Shown here: piece by piece, positions 1 to 7,932 of the stretch
How the letters are laid out: each line of letters starts with the position of its first letter
Position numbering within the stretch: position 1 is the first letter of the stretch
From: Armatimonadota bacterium
Lineage (GTDB): Bacteria; Armatimonadota; Armatimonadia; Armatimonadales; Armatimonadaceae
DNA: 35,884 nt
Direction of reading: 5' to 3'
NCBI GenBank assembly: GCA_026392155.1
Contig: JAPLCP010000058.1
Coordinates: forward strand, 1 to 35,884
The notes under the pieces: model-generated
What the model was told of the DNA's origin: nothing
Seen by the model: the letters and a program-made list of their open reading frames with translations, nothing else
The model's database searches: none
Made by a program: the position numbers and the translations under genes

Positions 1-67
1 CTCATTTCGTGTCATTTAATTCTGAATCAACAATTCTCTTACGGAGAGCCTCTAAGATAGTTTCGCT

Positions 68-607
68 ATGAAACGTGCTTTTACCTTGATTGAACTCCTT
101 GTTGTGATCGCCATTATCGCGATTCTCGCCGCCATTCTCTTCCCCGTCTTCGCACAAGCCCGCGAAAAAGCCTGTCAGACCTCGTGTCTCTCTAACCAAA
201 AACAAATCGGTACGGCTTTTATGATGTACGCGCAGGACTACGATGAGACCTGGCCTGGGGATGCTCTCCCCGATGTTGGTGAGGCGAGCCGCTGGGGAAC
301 CTATCCCTCACTTGCCTCTTGGGAGAGTCCTGCGGAGTCTTTCCTGGTTCTAGAGGCCAATGACAGTGAGATCGAAGGCGATGAGCTTAATGAGCTTCAA
401 GAAGTCCCGGTCGCCAATAGTGGCCCCGGAGGCAGCGCCCACTCCGGTGGACTGAACTTCCTTTACCAGGACGGTCACGCCAAGTGGAGCCGACTCTCTT
501 TCACAGCCGCTGCGGGAACCGCTCGCAACTGGGCATGGCGTTTCCCTCCAAGCGATGGCGGTGGTGCTAGTGCACGTGGCCCTTGGAGCCCAGCAGGCAA
601 TGACTAG
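68..607 (+). CDS. Short type IV prepilin-like H-X9-DG protein (possibly deleted copy)
   Basis: The product (179 aa) begins [20 protein letters not shown], a prepilin leader with a very short basic head and the FTLIEL methylation/cleavage box followed by one hydrophobic helix (about residues 5-27). Alanine rather than glycine precedes the Phe. Near residue 137 it has the H-X9-DG signature ([13 protein letters not shown]) of the prepilin-type processing-associated family, common in Planctomycetes and Armatimonadota. Such proteins are expected at the inner membrane as pilin or pseudopilin-like subunits. Compared with the neighbour at 1509 (278 aa) it lacks roughly 80-100 central residues, including the CPSD-type cysteine segment, and its last 30 residues (Gly/Ser/Pro-rich) do not resemble the family. 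An internal deletion is likely; it may still be translated. A TAAGAT box at 53-58 could be the -10. Confidence 0.85.
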   Translation: MKRAFTLIELLVVIAIIAILAAILFPVFAQAREKACQTSCLSNQKQIGTAFMMYAQDYDETWPGDALPDVGEASRWGTYPSLASWESPAESFLVLEANDSEIEGDELNELQEVPVANSGPGGSAHSGGLNFLYQDGHAKWSRLSFTAAAGTARNWAWRFPPSDGGGASARGPWSPAGND

Positions 608-1261
608 CGCTTTGCGCATGATAGACCTCAAGCCCACGGTTGCCACTGAGCCCGTGGGCACCGATCCCGACGATCCTGCGAGCTGGGTGCACCCGCGCCA
701 GCCCGAAAAGAGCCTGGTTCTGGGAACCAACAAGACCTCGGCGGCAGAAGGCGGGGCGCTCTATGTCTTTGGGCTGGATGGCAAGATCCGCCAAGTCTTT
801 GGGGGACTGGATCGCCCCAACAACGTCGCGATCAGTGGCTCGCTTGCCGTCGTCACCGAGCGCCTGAAGTCCCGCCTGCGTTTCTTCCGCATCACCGACT
901 CTCCCAAACCTCTCACCGATGCAGGCGCACTACCCGTTTTTGTGGGTGACTGGGGGCCAGTCGCGAGCGGCGCGTCTTTGCCCAGACCGGCTGGAAAGGC
1001 GACCATGAAGGAATCGCTTTCTGGGGCAAGTATGTTGTCTGTACCGATCAAATCATCGGTGGTAGTCTCCACTACGGCTTCGAGAAGTCCAACCCCCTCG
1101 CGCCGCACTTTGTCATCCGGGGCGGTGCCGACGAGACCGATGGCATCGAGATTTGTGACAAGCCGCTCGGAAAACGATTTCCTAATGGCCTGCTTGTGGC
1201 AATGAACAGTGGCCCAAAAAACTTCCTATTCTACGCGCTCCCCAAAATCAACTCCCTCTGA
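555..1261 (+). pseudogene. Broken 3-phytase-like beta-propeller gene (frameshift and internal deletion)
   Basis: The upstream part (frame of 555) encodes VGTDPDDPASWVHP, SLVLGTNKT, GGALYVFGLDGK and LDRPNNVAIS, the usual N-terminal blades of beta-propeller phytases, which release phosphate from phytate outside the cytoplasm. From about 965 the homology continues in another frame: ERRVFAQTGWKGDHEGIAFW, VVCTDQ, ETDGIEICDKPLGKRFPNGL, VAMNSGP, ending at TGA 1259-1261. These are the C-terminal phytase motifs. The two pieces total about 230 residues against roughly 330 or more in intact family members, so around 100 central residues and the reading frame are lost. The start overlaps the preceding prepilin gene in another frame; ATG 600 or 618 are alternatives. 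Homology is from memory of the family; the frameshift is directly visible. Confidence 0.8.
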
Positions 1262-1264
1262 TGC

Positions 1265-1392
1265 CGCCGATTGAAATCGGCGTCTGAAAGGGCGCAAGCG
1301 CCGCAAAGCCCGTTCCGGGCTGGAGATCTCGTTTTCCTAGCCCGGAACGGGCTTCGCAGCCGAAGGCTACCCAGACGCCCACTTTTAGTGGG
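1265..1392. repeat. Cloverleaf-like intergenic palindromic element, copy 1
   Basis: Nested inverted repeats: hairpin CGCCGATT/AATCGGCG (1265-1272/1275-1282); closing stem GGCGTCTG (1279-1286) with CAGACGCC (1372-1379); inside it a GGCG/CGCC hairpin, a perfect 16-bp pair AAGCCCGTTCCGGGCT (1306-1321) with its complement (1339-1354), and an AGCC/GGCT hairpin; then hairpin CCCACT/AGTGGG (1378-1383/1387-1392). Copy 3 at 23329 shares the same closing and central stems nearly base for base. It begins right after the phytase remnant stop. Confidence 0.85.
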
Positions 1393-1495
1393 TGGTGAAT
1401 AATTCACGAATAAAAAATCTAATATAAAGATAACATGAATAAAAATTCGGATATTAATATAATGCATATTTAATATTTCCTCTGATCTTGACCCT

Positions 1496-1501
1496 TAATA
1501 T
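1496..1501 (+). promoter_or_regulatory. -10 box TAATAT for the prepilin gene at 1509
   Basis: The hexamer ends 7 bases before ATG 1509, so the predicted transcription start falls at 1508, giving a leaderless mRNA. It lies in an AT-rich stretch (about 1400-1500). No convincing -35 was seen. Confidence 0.5.
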
Positions 1502-1508
1502 GGAGTTT

Positions 1509-2345
1509 ATGTCTACTAAACGTGTTTTTACCTTAATCGAGCTCCTCGTGGTCATTGCAATTATCGCCATTCTCGCCGCTATTCTCTTTCCTGTCTTTGC
1601 GCAAGCCCGTGAAAAGGCCCGCCAGACGGCTTGTCTTTCAAACATGAAGCAGCTTGGTCTTGGGCTGATGATGTACTCGCAGGACTATGACGAGACCCTG
1701 ATGCAGACGACCTGGGAGATTCCCACGTGGAAAGTACACTGGTCTTATGTGCTCCAGCCCTATGTCAAGAATGAGAAAGTCTTTGCCTGCCCCTCGGATC
1801 CGAACCCGGTTAAGCCCAACGCTCCCTGTGCTGCGGGCCAGGTACCCGGTGTCAGCTGCGACGGCCAGGTGCCCGCGTTCTCCTACATCAACAACTACAA
1901 CGTGATTCCGGCCCACGACTGGCTTGCCCCCAGCGCCGCTGCCGTGGATCAGCCTGCGAACCTGATTGCCCTGGCCGAGCGCCGCGATAAGCTGACAAGC
2001 GGTGCAACCGTCGGGCAGTGGAAGGGAGCCAGTGGGCTCTTTGCGACCAGCACAGCTCGTGGTTCGTCGGCTGGTGGTGGACAGATCTGCCCAGGGGACA
2101 CGTGGCGGCTTGCGACCAAGGCCGATGCCGATACGGGGCTCCTTGCAGCCAACGATAAGAAGCCTGAGCTGATTCGTGTGAGGTGGGATCGCCACAACCA
2201 AGGCGCGAACTACACATTCTTCGACGGTCATGCCAAGTGGTTCCGTATCGAGAAAACCCTCGACCCCACGGACTTCCTCTGGGGAAATACATACCTACCG
2301 ACGCCCTTTGTGCCCAACCCGCTGAACGCGCCGCCCTGTAACTAA
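1509..2345 (+). CDS. Type IV prepilin-like H-X9-DG (DUF1559-type) protein
   Basis: The 278-residue product starts [20 protein letters not shown], a short basic leader and prepilin box; valine precedes the Phe, where glycine is normal, so prepilin peptidase processing may be inefficient or different. The transmembrane helix is followed by [20 protein letters not shown] and [10 protein letters not shown], the armatimonad version of the fold, a CPSD motif near residue 97, and the H-X9-DG signature [13 protein letters not shown] near 240. Probably a membrane-anchored pseudopilin-like surface protein. Start chosen at ATG 1509 because the -10 box at 1496-1501 places the transcript start one base before it; TTG 1488 and ATG 1500 are in frame but fit worse. 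Similar to the shorter gene at 68, which looks like a damaged paralogue. Confidence 0.9.
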   Translation: MSTKRVFTLIELLVVIAIIAILAAILFPVFAQAREKARQTACLSNMKQLGLGLMMYSQDYDETLMQTTWEIPTWKVHWSYVLQPYVKNEKVFACPSDPNPVKPNAPCAAGQVPGVSCDGQVPAFSYINNYNVIPAHDWLAPSAAAVDQPANLIALAERRDKLTSGATVGQWKGASGLFATSTARGSSAGGGQICPGDTWRLATKADADTGLLAANDKKPELIRVRWDRHNQGANYTFFDGHAKWFRIEKTLDPTDFLWGNTYLPTPFVPNPLNAPPCN

Positions 2346-2373
2346 GCCGAGCGGCACCTGCGTCTCTTTATCT

Positions 2374-2410
2374 GCCACCGCGAGTCTCTTGCGGTGGCTC
2401 CTTTCTTGTC
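2374..2410 (+). terminator. Probable intrinsic terminator after the prepilin gene
   Basis: GCCACCGC (2374-2381) pairs with GCGGTGGC (2391-2398) around a 9-base loop, followed by a T-rich tail TCCTTTCTTG. It lies 29 bases after the prepilin stop codon. Confidence 0.6.
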
Positions 2411-2413
2411 TGG

Positions 2414-2419
2414 TACCCT
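2414..2419 (+). promoter_or_regulatory. Extended -10 (TGG-TACCCT) for the metallophosphatase
   Basis: TACCCT preceded by TGG (TGn extended -10). Its end is 6 bases before ATG 2426, so the expected transcription start is exactly the A of the start codon. There is no Shine-Dalgarno between. Confidence 0.6.
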
Positions 2420-2425
2420 AAAAAT

Positions 2426-3907
2426 ATGACACGACATGAGCTTCTTCGAGCAGCAGGGGGACTGAGCTTTCTCGCCCTGGTTCCCGCTGAGCGCGGCTTT
2501 GCCCTTCCCTACGAACAGAGGGATAAGAGCCAGCCCGCACCGCTGCTCTTTACCGCCCTTCCCTATCTGCAACCCGGCTCGCATAACGACACATCGCTGG
2601 TGATTGCCTGGCAGACCGATCACAAGCCTGCAAGCTTCACCGTGAAAGTTGAGGGACTCACCGAAGTGCTGACTCCCACGCGCACCGAGCGGCTCTCTGG
2701 TGAGGGCGAGGACTATGAGATGCGCTTCAACTACGCCGTGTCCGTTCCTGCCCTTGCCGCCGGGAAGCGCTTTGGCTACAAGGTCTTAATGGGCGAGAAG
2801 CGAATCGCAGAGGGTTGGTTTACGACCCAGAAGCCCCGTGGCATGAAGACGCGCTTTGTCGCTTTTGGGGACAACTCCTTTGGCGATATCTCAGATCGCA
2901 TGATCGCCTACCAGGCTTTCAAAGCCCTTCCTGACTTTGTGATGAACACGGGCGATAATGTCTACGAAGATGGCACCGATGACGAGTACGCGCGGCACTT
3001 TTTCCCCGTCTACAACGCCGAGACGGCGGGGCCACGAATAGGTGCACCGCTCCTGCGCTCCGTGCCGTTCTACACGGTTATCGCCAACCATGATGTCCAC
3101 GGCAAGGACGATAAAAAGTTCCCCGTCGCCGACTTCAAGACTCACGCGGACTCCCTGGCCTACTTCACCAACATGTATCTGCCCGAGAACGGCCTGACGG
3201 GGACTTTTGCACCGACCCTGATCGGCCCCGCCGAGTCCATTGCGCACTTCAAAGCCTGTGCAGGGAGCCGTTTTCCTCGGATGGGTACTTATAGTTTTGA
3301 CTACGGTGATGGACATTTTCTCTGCTTAGACTCCAATATCTATGTGGATGCCAACGATGGCGCACTCCAAGCCTATGTCGAGCGCGACCTCAAAGCGAGC
3401 GATGCTCCCTGGAAGTTCGTGGTTTTTCATCATCCGTGCTTTAATGTCGGGGCAGATCACTACGCTGAGCAGCACATGCGCGTGCTTTCGCCGATCTTTG
3501 AGCGCCACGGTGTCGCGATTGTCTTTCATGGCCACGAGCACAACTACCAGCGCACGGTGCCGCTCCGCTTTGCTCCCAAAGAGACAAAAGGCGCATCAAA
3601 TGTGGGCAGTAAGGCCCGGCTTGTGCCGGGGACGTTCACGCTGGACAGGCACTACGATGGCAAGACAAACACCAAGCCCGAGGGCGTGATCTATGTCACC
3701 ACGGGCGCAGGCGGCAAGCACCTCTACGACAGTGAGTGGGGGCAGAAAGCACAGACACACCCCGAAGATGGCAACCTAGACTACATGGCCCGCTTTGTCG
3801 CGGATCGACACTCCCTGACGGTTATTGATATGGATTCTAAGGCGCTGGAGATCAAGCAAGTGGATCAGTGGGGCGAGACAGTAGATGCATTCCGGCTTAC
3901 CCGCTGA
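2426..3907 (+). CDS. Secreted calcineurin-like metallophosphoesterase (purple acid phosphatase type)
   Basis: The 493-residue protein has an N-terminal export signal (TRHELLRAAGGLSFLALVPA, twin-arginine-like without a clear RR), a beta-sandwich segment to about residue 135 resembling the fibronectin-like domain of purple acid phosphatases, then the two-metal catalytic domain. Visible metal ligands: FGDNSFGD near 147, NTGDNVYEDG near 173, ANHDVHG near 220, FHHPCFN near 335 and FHGHEHNYQRT near 368. It should hydrolyse phosphomonoesters or diesters in the periplasm or outside. The adjoining phytase remnant suggests, by context only, a phosphate-scavenging neighbourhood. Start fixed by the -10 box at 2414-2419. 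The exact substrate cannot be read from sequence. Confidence 0.9.
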   Translation: MTRHELLRAAGGLSFLALVPAERGFALPYEQRDKSQPAPLLFTALPYLQPGSHNDTSLVIAWQTDHKPASFTVKVEGLTEVLTPTRTERLSGEGEDYEMRFNYAVSVPALAAGKRFGYKVLMGEKRIAEGWFTTQKPRGMKTRFVAFGDNSFGDISDRMIAYQAFKALPDFVMNTGDNVYEDGTDDEYARHFFPVYNAETAGPRIGAPLLRSVPFYTVIANHDVHGKDDKKFPVADFKTHADSLAYFTNMYLPENGLTGTFAPTLIGPAESIAHFKACAGSRFPRMGTYSFDYGDGHFLCLDSNIYVDANDGALQAYVERDLKASDAPWKFVVFHHPCFNVGADHYAEQHMRVLSPIFERHGVAIVFHGHEHNYQRTVPLRFAPKETKGASNVGSKARLVPGTFTLDRHYDGKTNTKPEGVIYVTTGAGGKHLYDSEWGQKAQTHPEDGNLDYMARFVADRHSLTVIDMDSKALEIKQVDQWGETVDAFRLTR

Positions 3908-3917
3908 GGCTGCGTGG

Positions 3918-3923
3918 TACCAT
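3918..3923 (+). promoter_or_regulatory. Extended -10 (TGG-TACCAT) for the BtuF-like pair
   Basis: TGG-TACCAT ends 7 bases before ATG 3931, predicting a leaderless message. It shares the TGGTACC core with the box at 2411-2419. Confidence 0.55.
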
Positions 3924-3930
3924 ATCGGTC

Positions 3931-4482
3931 ATGACAACACAGATTGCTGAGGCGGCGCAGCGTGAGCTACTTGCCGCTTGGGAGCCCGTGAGCAAGCGAA
4001 CCGCTATTATGCAAGCGCGGCCCCGAACCGTGATCCTGGCCTCGGTGAATCCGCCACGCTCGCTGGGCCTCTGGGAAAAAGAGCTTCTGATTGCGGCAGG
4101 AGCCACAGGGCTTGCCAGCTCCGAGGCGCATGATATCTCCGCCGAAGAGCTGGTGGCCTTTGCTCCCGAAATTATTATCATTGCGGGCGAGAATCTGGAG
4201 GGGCTTACCGAGCTGGAAGGCTGGTTTACGCTCCCCGCCGTGACCGGCCACGAGGTCTATCTGGTCGAGCCTGCGTATCTTTCCGAGGTGGGGGAGGGGC
4301 TGGCGGAAGCGGCTCGTGTGCTGGCCACGATCCTGCACCCATCGCGCTTTACCGAGATGCTGCCGACATTTTCGGTACAGCTTGCCCCCATGAGCCTCTT
4401 CACAGGCGAGTCTGAAGAAGAGGACGAGGCCGACGAAGAAGAGAACGCGAACGACGCGGGTCAAGATGACTCTCACGGATGA
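3931..4482 (+). CDS. BtuF-like helical-backbone binding-fold protein, partial, no signal peptide
   Basis: A 183-residue protein that resembles the C-terminal lobe of BtuF/TroA-type periplasmic binding proteins: RTVILASVNPPRSLGLWEKE, LIAAGATGLASSEAHDISAE, ELVAFAPEIIIIAGENLEGL and PAVTGHEVYLVEP follow the order usual after the backbone helix. The last 25 residues are strongly acidic (ESEEEDEADEEEN). No export signal precedes the domain, so it is probably cytoplasmic. The gene overlaps the next by 17 bases, so the two are translationally coupled and may form the two halves or partners of one binding unit. Start at 3931 rather than an upstream in-frame codon because the -10 box sits directly before it. 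Ligand unknown; cobalamin or an iron chelate is a family-level guess. Confidence 0.65.
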   Translation: MTTQIAEAAQRELLAAWEPVSKRTAIMQARPRTVILASVNPPRSLGLWEKELLIAAGATGLASSEAHDISAEELVAFAPEIIIIAGENLEGLTELEGWFTLPAVTGHEVYLVEPAYLSEVGEGLAEAARVLATILHPSRFTEMLPTFSVQLAPMSLFTGESEEEDEADEEENANDAGQDDSHG

Positions 4483-5287
4483 CCTAGGGCGAAGGCTGAC
4501 TCTTCCCCGTCCCGCTCGCCGCATCGTCTCGCTCTCGCCGGTCACGACCGAGAATCTTTTCGCCATTGGGGCCGAGAAGCTCATTGTCGGGGTGACCAGC
4601 GCCTGCGACTTTCCCGAGGAGGCAAAAAAACTCCCTCGTATCGGGGACTTCACGCGGCCTTCCTACGAGCGTCTTCTCGCACTCAAGCCCGACCTGATCG
4701 TCTTTGACTCCACCACCGTGAAGCTTGCCGATGTCGAGAGCTTTGCCGCCCGTGTCAAAATCCCCATCTTCGTGCAGTGCTCCCGCAACGTTCAAGACGT
4801 GCCCCGTCACTTGGAAGCCTTGGGGCAGCTTGCCGGGAAGCCTGCCACGGCCCTGGCTGCGCAAGTGCGCCGTGCGCTACGTCTGCCGCTGCGCTCAAAC
4901 CTCATCCCTGTCTTTGTGCAGATCAGCGCCTCGCCGCTCTACGCTGTGGGCCCAGGCTCGTTTGTGGATGAGCTGATTTCCCTTGCCGGTGGCCAGAATG
5001 TGGTGAGAGAGGGCGGGGAGTTTCCGCAGCTCACCAAGGAGAAACTTCTCACGCTAAGGCCGCAGGTCTACGTGATCGCCACCAACCCCGGCCAGCCCGA
5101 GACCCCTCCTGCTCTCTCCAACGTCCGCGTGGTGCGCATCCCTGCTGATCTGCTCTTCCGTGCCACCCCACGCTTGGCAACCGGCTTGCGGATGCTGATG
5201 ACGGCGTTTCGTATGGGCGATTCACCGACGGGTCCATTTATGCGCCCATCGGTGAATCGCCCGGAACCAGTCGTTTTTCGTAGATGA
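4466..5287 (+). CDS. BtuF-like substrate-binding-fold protein without signal peptide
   Basis: The 273-residue product begins directly at the mature-domain start (TLTDDLGRRLTLPRPARRIV) and contains SLSPVTTENLFAIGA, IGDFTRPSYERLLALKPDLI, PIFVQCSRNVQDVPRHLEAL, PLYAVGPGSFVDELISLAGG and LLTLRPQVYVIATNP, the full two-lobe pattern of the periplasmic-binding-protein-2 family that serves vitamin B12 and siderophore importers. There is no Sec, Tat or lipoprotein signal, and no permease or ATPase gene is nearby, so a role in classical import is doubtful; a cytoplasmic corrinoid- or metal-binding role is possible. Its last 17 residues are encoded in a palindrome overlapping the convergent acetyltransferase gene. 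Coupled to the 3931 gene by a 17-base overlap. Confidence 0.75.
   Translation: MTLTDDLGRRLTLPRPARRIVSLSPVTTENLFAIGAEKLIVGVTSACDFPEEAKKLPRIGDFTRPSYERLLALKPDLIVFDSTTVKLADVESFAARVKIPIFVQCSRNVQDVPRHLEALGQLAGKPATALAAQVRRALRLPLRSNLIPVFVQISASPLYAVGPGSFVDELISLAGGQNVVREGGEFPQLTKEKLLTLRPQVYVIATNPGQPETPPALSNVRVVRIPADLLFRATPRLATGLRMLMTAFRMGDSPTGPFMRPSVNRPEPVVFRR
5215..5262. terminator. Bidirectional hairpin inside overlapping convergent gene ends
   Basis: GGGCGATTCACCGA (5215-5228) is the exact reverse complement of 5249-5262, with three more pairs after one mismatch, leaving a short loop. It lies where the convergent genes ending at 5287 (+) and 5238 (-) overlap by 50 bases, so both proteins are encoded through the palindrome. 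No T-run follows, so termination function is inferred. Confidence 0.5.
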
Positions 5288-6224
5288 TCCAAGCGGGTTG
5301 TTTTTCAAAGCCGAGCGCTTCGTTGATGGAGAGCATGGCGCGGTTGCTCTGGGCGTTGTCGGTGCGGATCTCGGGCACGCCTTGGGCGCGTGCATACTCC
5401 ACCGCCATGCACTTGAGCGCCAGCGCGATTCCCTGGCGTCGGTAGGCGCGACGAACACCCGTTAATCCTGTGTCGAGGTAGTTGCCTGCCTTGGGAGGAA
5501 AGAGCATGGAGATTCCGACGTACGCACCATCGGGGGCGACGGCGATAAACTGGCACTCGGGGTTGAAGCGCACGCTCTTGCGAATTTGCTCGCGCCAGAC
5601 GTCGTACTCGGGGATGGTGGGAACTTCACCTTCTGGGCGCGGAACATCCAGGGCGCACTCGGCTTCCATGTCGTAGAGCTTGGGAAAGGCTGCTTCTCCC
5701 TCTTCCGCAATCAGTGTCGCCAGATCGGTGAGACGAACTCCGTACTGCCCTGGCTTTTGGCGAGTATCGGCGAAGGGGGCAAGGTCTACCGAGTCTACTT
5801 TAAGCCGAGACTCCCAGGAGCGCATGCACTCCACAAAGCCGCGCTTGATCAGAAACTCCACCGAATGGGGCTGGTCTTCCCGCGCATCGGCTCCAAACTG
5901 GAGAGGCTGCGTGTCGGCGACGCGCTCCTCTAGGGCGGCAAGAAGCGCCTGCCCGATCCCCTGCTGGCGGAACTCGGGGAGCACATCGAGCCCCAGGTTG
6001 AACTTGCGTGGGTCGTAGCTCCACGACGAGTTACCGATCCTTCCCTGCGCGACCAGCTGCCCCTCTTTCTCCGCAAGCAAGCGGTGATGGCGGATCTTCG
6101 CCTCACGTTGGTCGTCGCGTGCTCTTAGCTCCTCGACGGTAATCTGGTAGTCGGGCCAGACAGCATTGTGAAGCGCGGCAAGCTTTTCGTAGTCTGCCTC
6201 GGGGTTAAACGCACGAATTTGCAT
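5238..6224 (-). CDS. Tandem-domain GNAT acetyltransferase (paralogue 2)
   Basis: 328 residues with two GNAT folds. The N-terminal domain has LDVLPEFRQQGIGQALL (acetyl-CoA-binding R/Q-x-x-G-x-G/A loop, about 79-95) and the C-terminal domain LTGVRRAYRRQGIALALK (about 256-273) with SNRAMLSINEALGFEKQPAW, the usual final strand. It would transfer an acetyl group from acetyl-CoA to an unknown amine. The start lies 5 bases after the stop of the paralogue at 6230-7183; the two proteins align over their full length (NRAMLSINEA-GFEK-PAWI-YEK), so this is a tandem duplication. Last gene of the minus-strand operon. Its final codons lie in the shared palindrome at 5215-5262. Confidence 0.85.
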   Translation of the reverse strand: MQIRAFNPEADYEKLAALHNAVWPDYQITVEELRARDDQREAKIRHHRLLAEKEGQLVAQGRIGNSSWSYDPRKFNLGLDVLPEFRQQGIGQALLAALEERVADTQPLQFGADAREDQPHSVEFLIKRGFVECMRSWESRLKVDSVDLAPFADTRQKPGQYGVRLTDLATLIAEEGEAAFPKLYDMEAECALDVPRPEGEVPTIPEYDVWREQIRKSVRFNPECQFIAVAPDGAYVGISMLFPPKAGNYLDTGLTGVRRAYRRQGIALALKCMAVEYARAQGVPEIRTDNAQSNRAMLSINEALGFEKQPAWIIYEKRLVPGDSPMGA

Positions 6225-6229
6225 TTTTC

Positions 6230-7183
6230 TTATAGTTTCTTTTCGTAGCTGATCCAGGCGGGGATTTTTTCAAAGCCCATCGCCTCGTTGATCGAGAGCA
6301 TGGCGCGGTTCTCCTGCGCGTTCCAGGTACGAACCTCCCGCTTGCCCGCCTCTTTTGCCCAGCCCGTGGCAGCGAGCTTGAGGGCCGTGGCGATTCCCTT
6401 GCGCCTATGCTCGCGGCGCACGCCCGTGGCCCCCACATAGAGAATCTCCGGGTCGCCCTCACTCTTCCAGAGTGCACTCTCGCCTACCCAGTGGTCGCCA
6501 TCAAGCGCGATAAACCAGGCATCGGGCAGGAAGCTGGGGTTGCCCAAGGTGGTCTTCTCAAAGTGCTCAAAGCCCGGGTCGGTGAGGGTATCGGTGGTGG
6601 GCATGTCGAGCGTGATGGTCCAGTCCAGCTCTTTCAGGCGCTGCTTCCAGTCGGGGACGGTTTTTGAGAGCTCCGCAACACTGTGGATCGTGATTCCGGC
6701 ATCCAGCGCCTTTTGAGCCGCCTCCGCAAGGGGAGTCGCGTCAAAAGTGGCCAGTGCGAGGCGGCTCTCCCAGTCGCGCATCGCCTCGGTGAAGCCCCGG
6801 TCGGTGAGAAAGCGCACGGCGCGCTCTTTGTCCTCGCGGGCATTGGAGCGGATGAGGATAGGATCGTGGGGCGTGAGGGCCTCTAAGACATGCTCATAGA
6901 GTGCTTTCCCGACTCCCTTACCCTGCCACTCGGGCAGGACGTTGACACTCACGCCAAACTTCTGGGGGTGGTACATGTCCATGCTCTGGCTGTAGCCGCC
7001 CACCGCGACCGGCTGCCCGTCCATTTCGGCGATAAAGCGTGCCCACTTAATCTTCGGGTCGCGGTTGGCATCGGAGAAGCGCAGCTCCTCAACCGTTTCG
7101 ACGTAGTCGGGATAGCAGGCATTACCAATCGAAACGCGAGCGGCATAGTCCACATCGCTGAGAGAGTCGGGTCGAATTGTCAT
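6230..7183 (-). CDS. Tandem-domain GNAT acetyltransferase (paralogue 1)
   Basis: 317 residues with two GNAT domains: VNVLPEWQGKGVGKALYEHV (about 85-104) holds the N-terminal acetyl-CoA loop, and ATGVRREHRRKGIATALKLA (about 250-269) the C-terminal one, followed by ENRAMLSINEAMGFEKIPAW. Cytoplasmic acetyltransferase, substrate unknown. The first domain of such double-GNAT proteins is often structural; here both keep a recognisable loop. Start ATG 7183 overlaps the stop of comB in an ATGA, so translation is coupled. Paralogous to the next gene. Confidence 0.85.
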   Translation of the reverse strand: MTIRPDSLSDVDYAARVSIGNACYPDYVETVEELRFSDANRDPKIKWARFIAEMDGQPVAVGGYSQSMDMYHPQKFGVSVNVLPEWQGKGVGKALYEHVLEALTPHDPILIRSNAREDKERAVRFLTDRGFTEAMRDWESRLALATFDATPLAEAAQKALDAGITIHSVAELSKTVPDWKQRLKELDWTITLDMPTTDTLTDPGFEHFEKTTLGNPSFLPDAWFIALDGDHWVGESALWKSEGDPEILYVGATGVRREHRRKGIATALKLAATGWAKEAGKREVRTWNAQENRAMLSINEAMGFEKIPAWISYEKKL

Positions 7184-7932
7184 GACAGATTCCTATCGTC
7201 TGGGGTGGGGGTATTGCTAAAGATGCCGTCGGTGAGGCGCGGGGCAACGGCGAGGGAGTTGAGCGGGGCGGCGTAGTGGACATCGGCCTCCTTGCCCTTA
7301 TCAATCAGCTCGATCCCACTGCCACAGGTCAGCAGGCGCGTGAGTAGCTGGTGTCTTGCCCCCAGAAACGCCGCACGCGCGGCTTTTGCCTCGGGGGAGG
7401 ATGAGAGATTTTTCAGCGCCGCGATGATCGCCCCCGCGCCGAGCAAGTCCTCCAGCGCAAAGCGAATCCCTCCTCCCCGACCCTCCTCCCAACCCTGAGA
7501 GGAGGGCTGGGAAGAGGGGGAAGAGAGCTCGCCGCAGGCGATGACTGTGAGGGGCGTTTGAAGCGTGCGTGCTGCTACTGCAACAGCACTGGCATTGACC
7601 AGCGCTCCCGCAAAGACCGCCTTTGCGCCCGACTCACCCGCCGCTCGGCAACACATCGCGCCATTAGGAGACGCAAGTGCAATCGGTTCCCCTTCTCCCG
7701 TGGTTCTCGGGAGGAGGGCTAGGGAGGAGGGCGATAATAAAGTCGTATCGGAGCCGTCTTTCCAGTGGCGCGGCTCGACCGTGGCTCCGGCAGCAAGATA
7801 CGCGGCCACGGTGGTGGAGAAGCGCAGGGTGTCTACGATCACCACCACATCGCCGCGGGCTCCCGCACGCGCCGCGCCGTCTTGGCCCCAGTCGAAGCGC
7901 ACTTGGTAGCCCGCTTGCTCAAACCAAGTCAT
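7180..7932 (-). CDS. comB: ComB family 2-phosphosulfolactate phosphatase-like protein
   Basis: The 250-residue protein matches the ComB family: DVVVIVDTLRFSTTVAAYLA with the GATVEP strand, ASPNGA, GALVNASAVAVAA and TVIACGE in order, then FALEDLLGAGAIIAAL and YAAPLNSL. ComB hydrolyses 2-phosphosulfolactate in coenzyme M synthesis in methanogens; in bacteria the family is widespread and usually of unproven substrate, and no coenzyme M genes are seen here. Two low-complexity insertions, LLSPSSLALLPRTTGEGE and the Ser/Gln/Gly-rich stretch near residue 145-160, are encoded by G-rich palindromic repeats embedded in the gene and are not part of the family fold. Overlaps both neighbours by ATGA. Confidence 0.85.
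   Translation of the reverse strand: MTWFEQAGYQVRFDWGQDGAARAGARGDVVVIVDTLRFSTTVAAYLAAGATVEPRHWKDGSDTTLLSPSSLALLPRTTGEGEPIALASPNGAMCCRAAGESGAKAVFAGALVNASAVAVAARTLQTPLTVIACGELSSPSSQPSSQGWEEGRGGGIRFALEDLLGAGAIIAALKNLSSSPEAKAARAAFLGARHQLLTRLLTCGSGIELIDKGKEADVHYAAPLNSLAVAPRLTDGIFSNTPTPDDRNLS
7469..7520. repeat. G-rich palindromic element inside comB (copy B)
   Basis: CCCTCCT (7481-7487) pairs with AGGAGGG (7500-7506), followed by GCTGGGAAGAGGGGG. Translated in frame as a Ser/Gln/Gly-rich insertion. Shares the AGGGGCTRGGGRRGGG theme with 7689-7731, 7941-8000 and 30900-30966. Confidence 0.55.
7689..7731. repeat. G-rich palindromic element inside comB (copy C)
   Basis: CTCCCG (7695-7700) pairs with CGGGAG (7708-7713) and is followed by GAGGGCTAGGGAGGAGGG. 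It stays open in the comB frame and encodes a non-conserved loop. Confidence 0.55.

Noticed and set aside
555-1261. Programmed frameshift in the phytase gene
   Set aside because: A frameshift alone cannot explain it, because about 100 conserved central residues are also missing.
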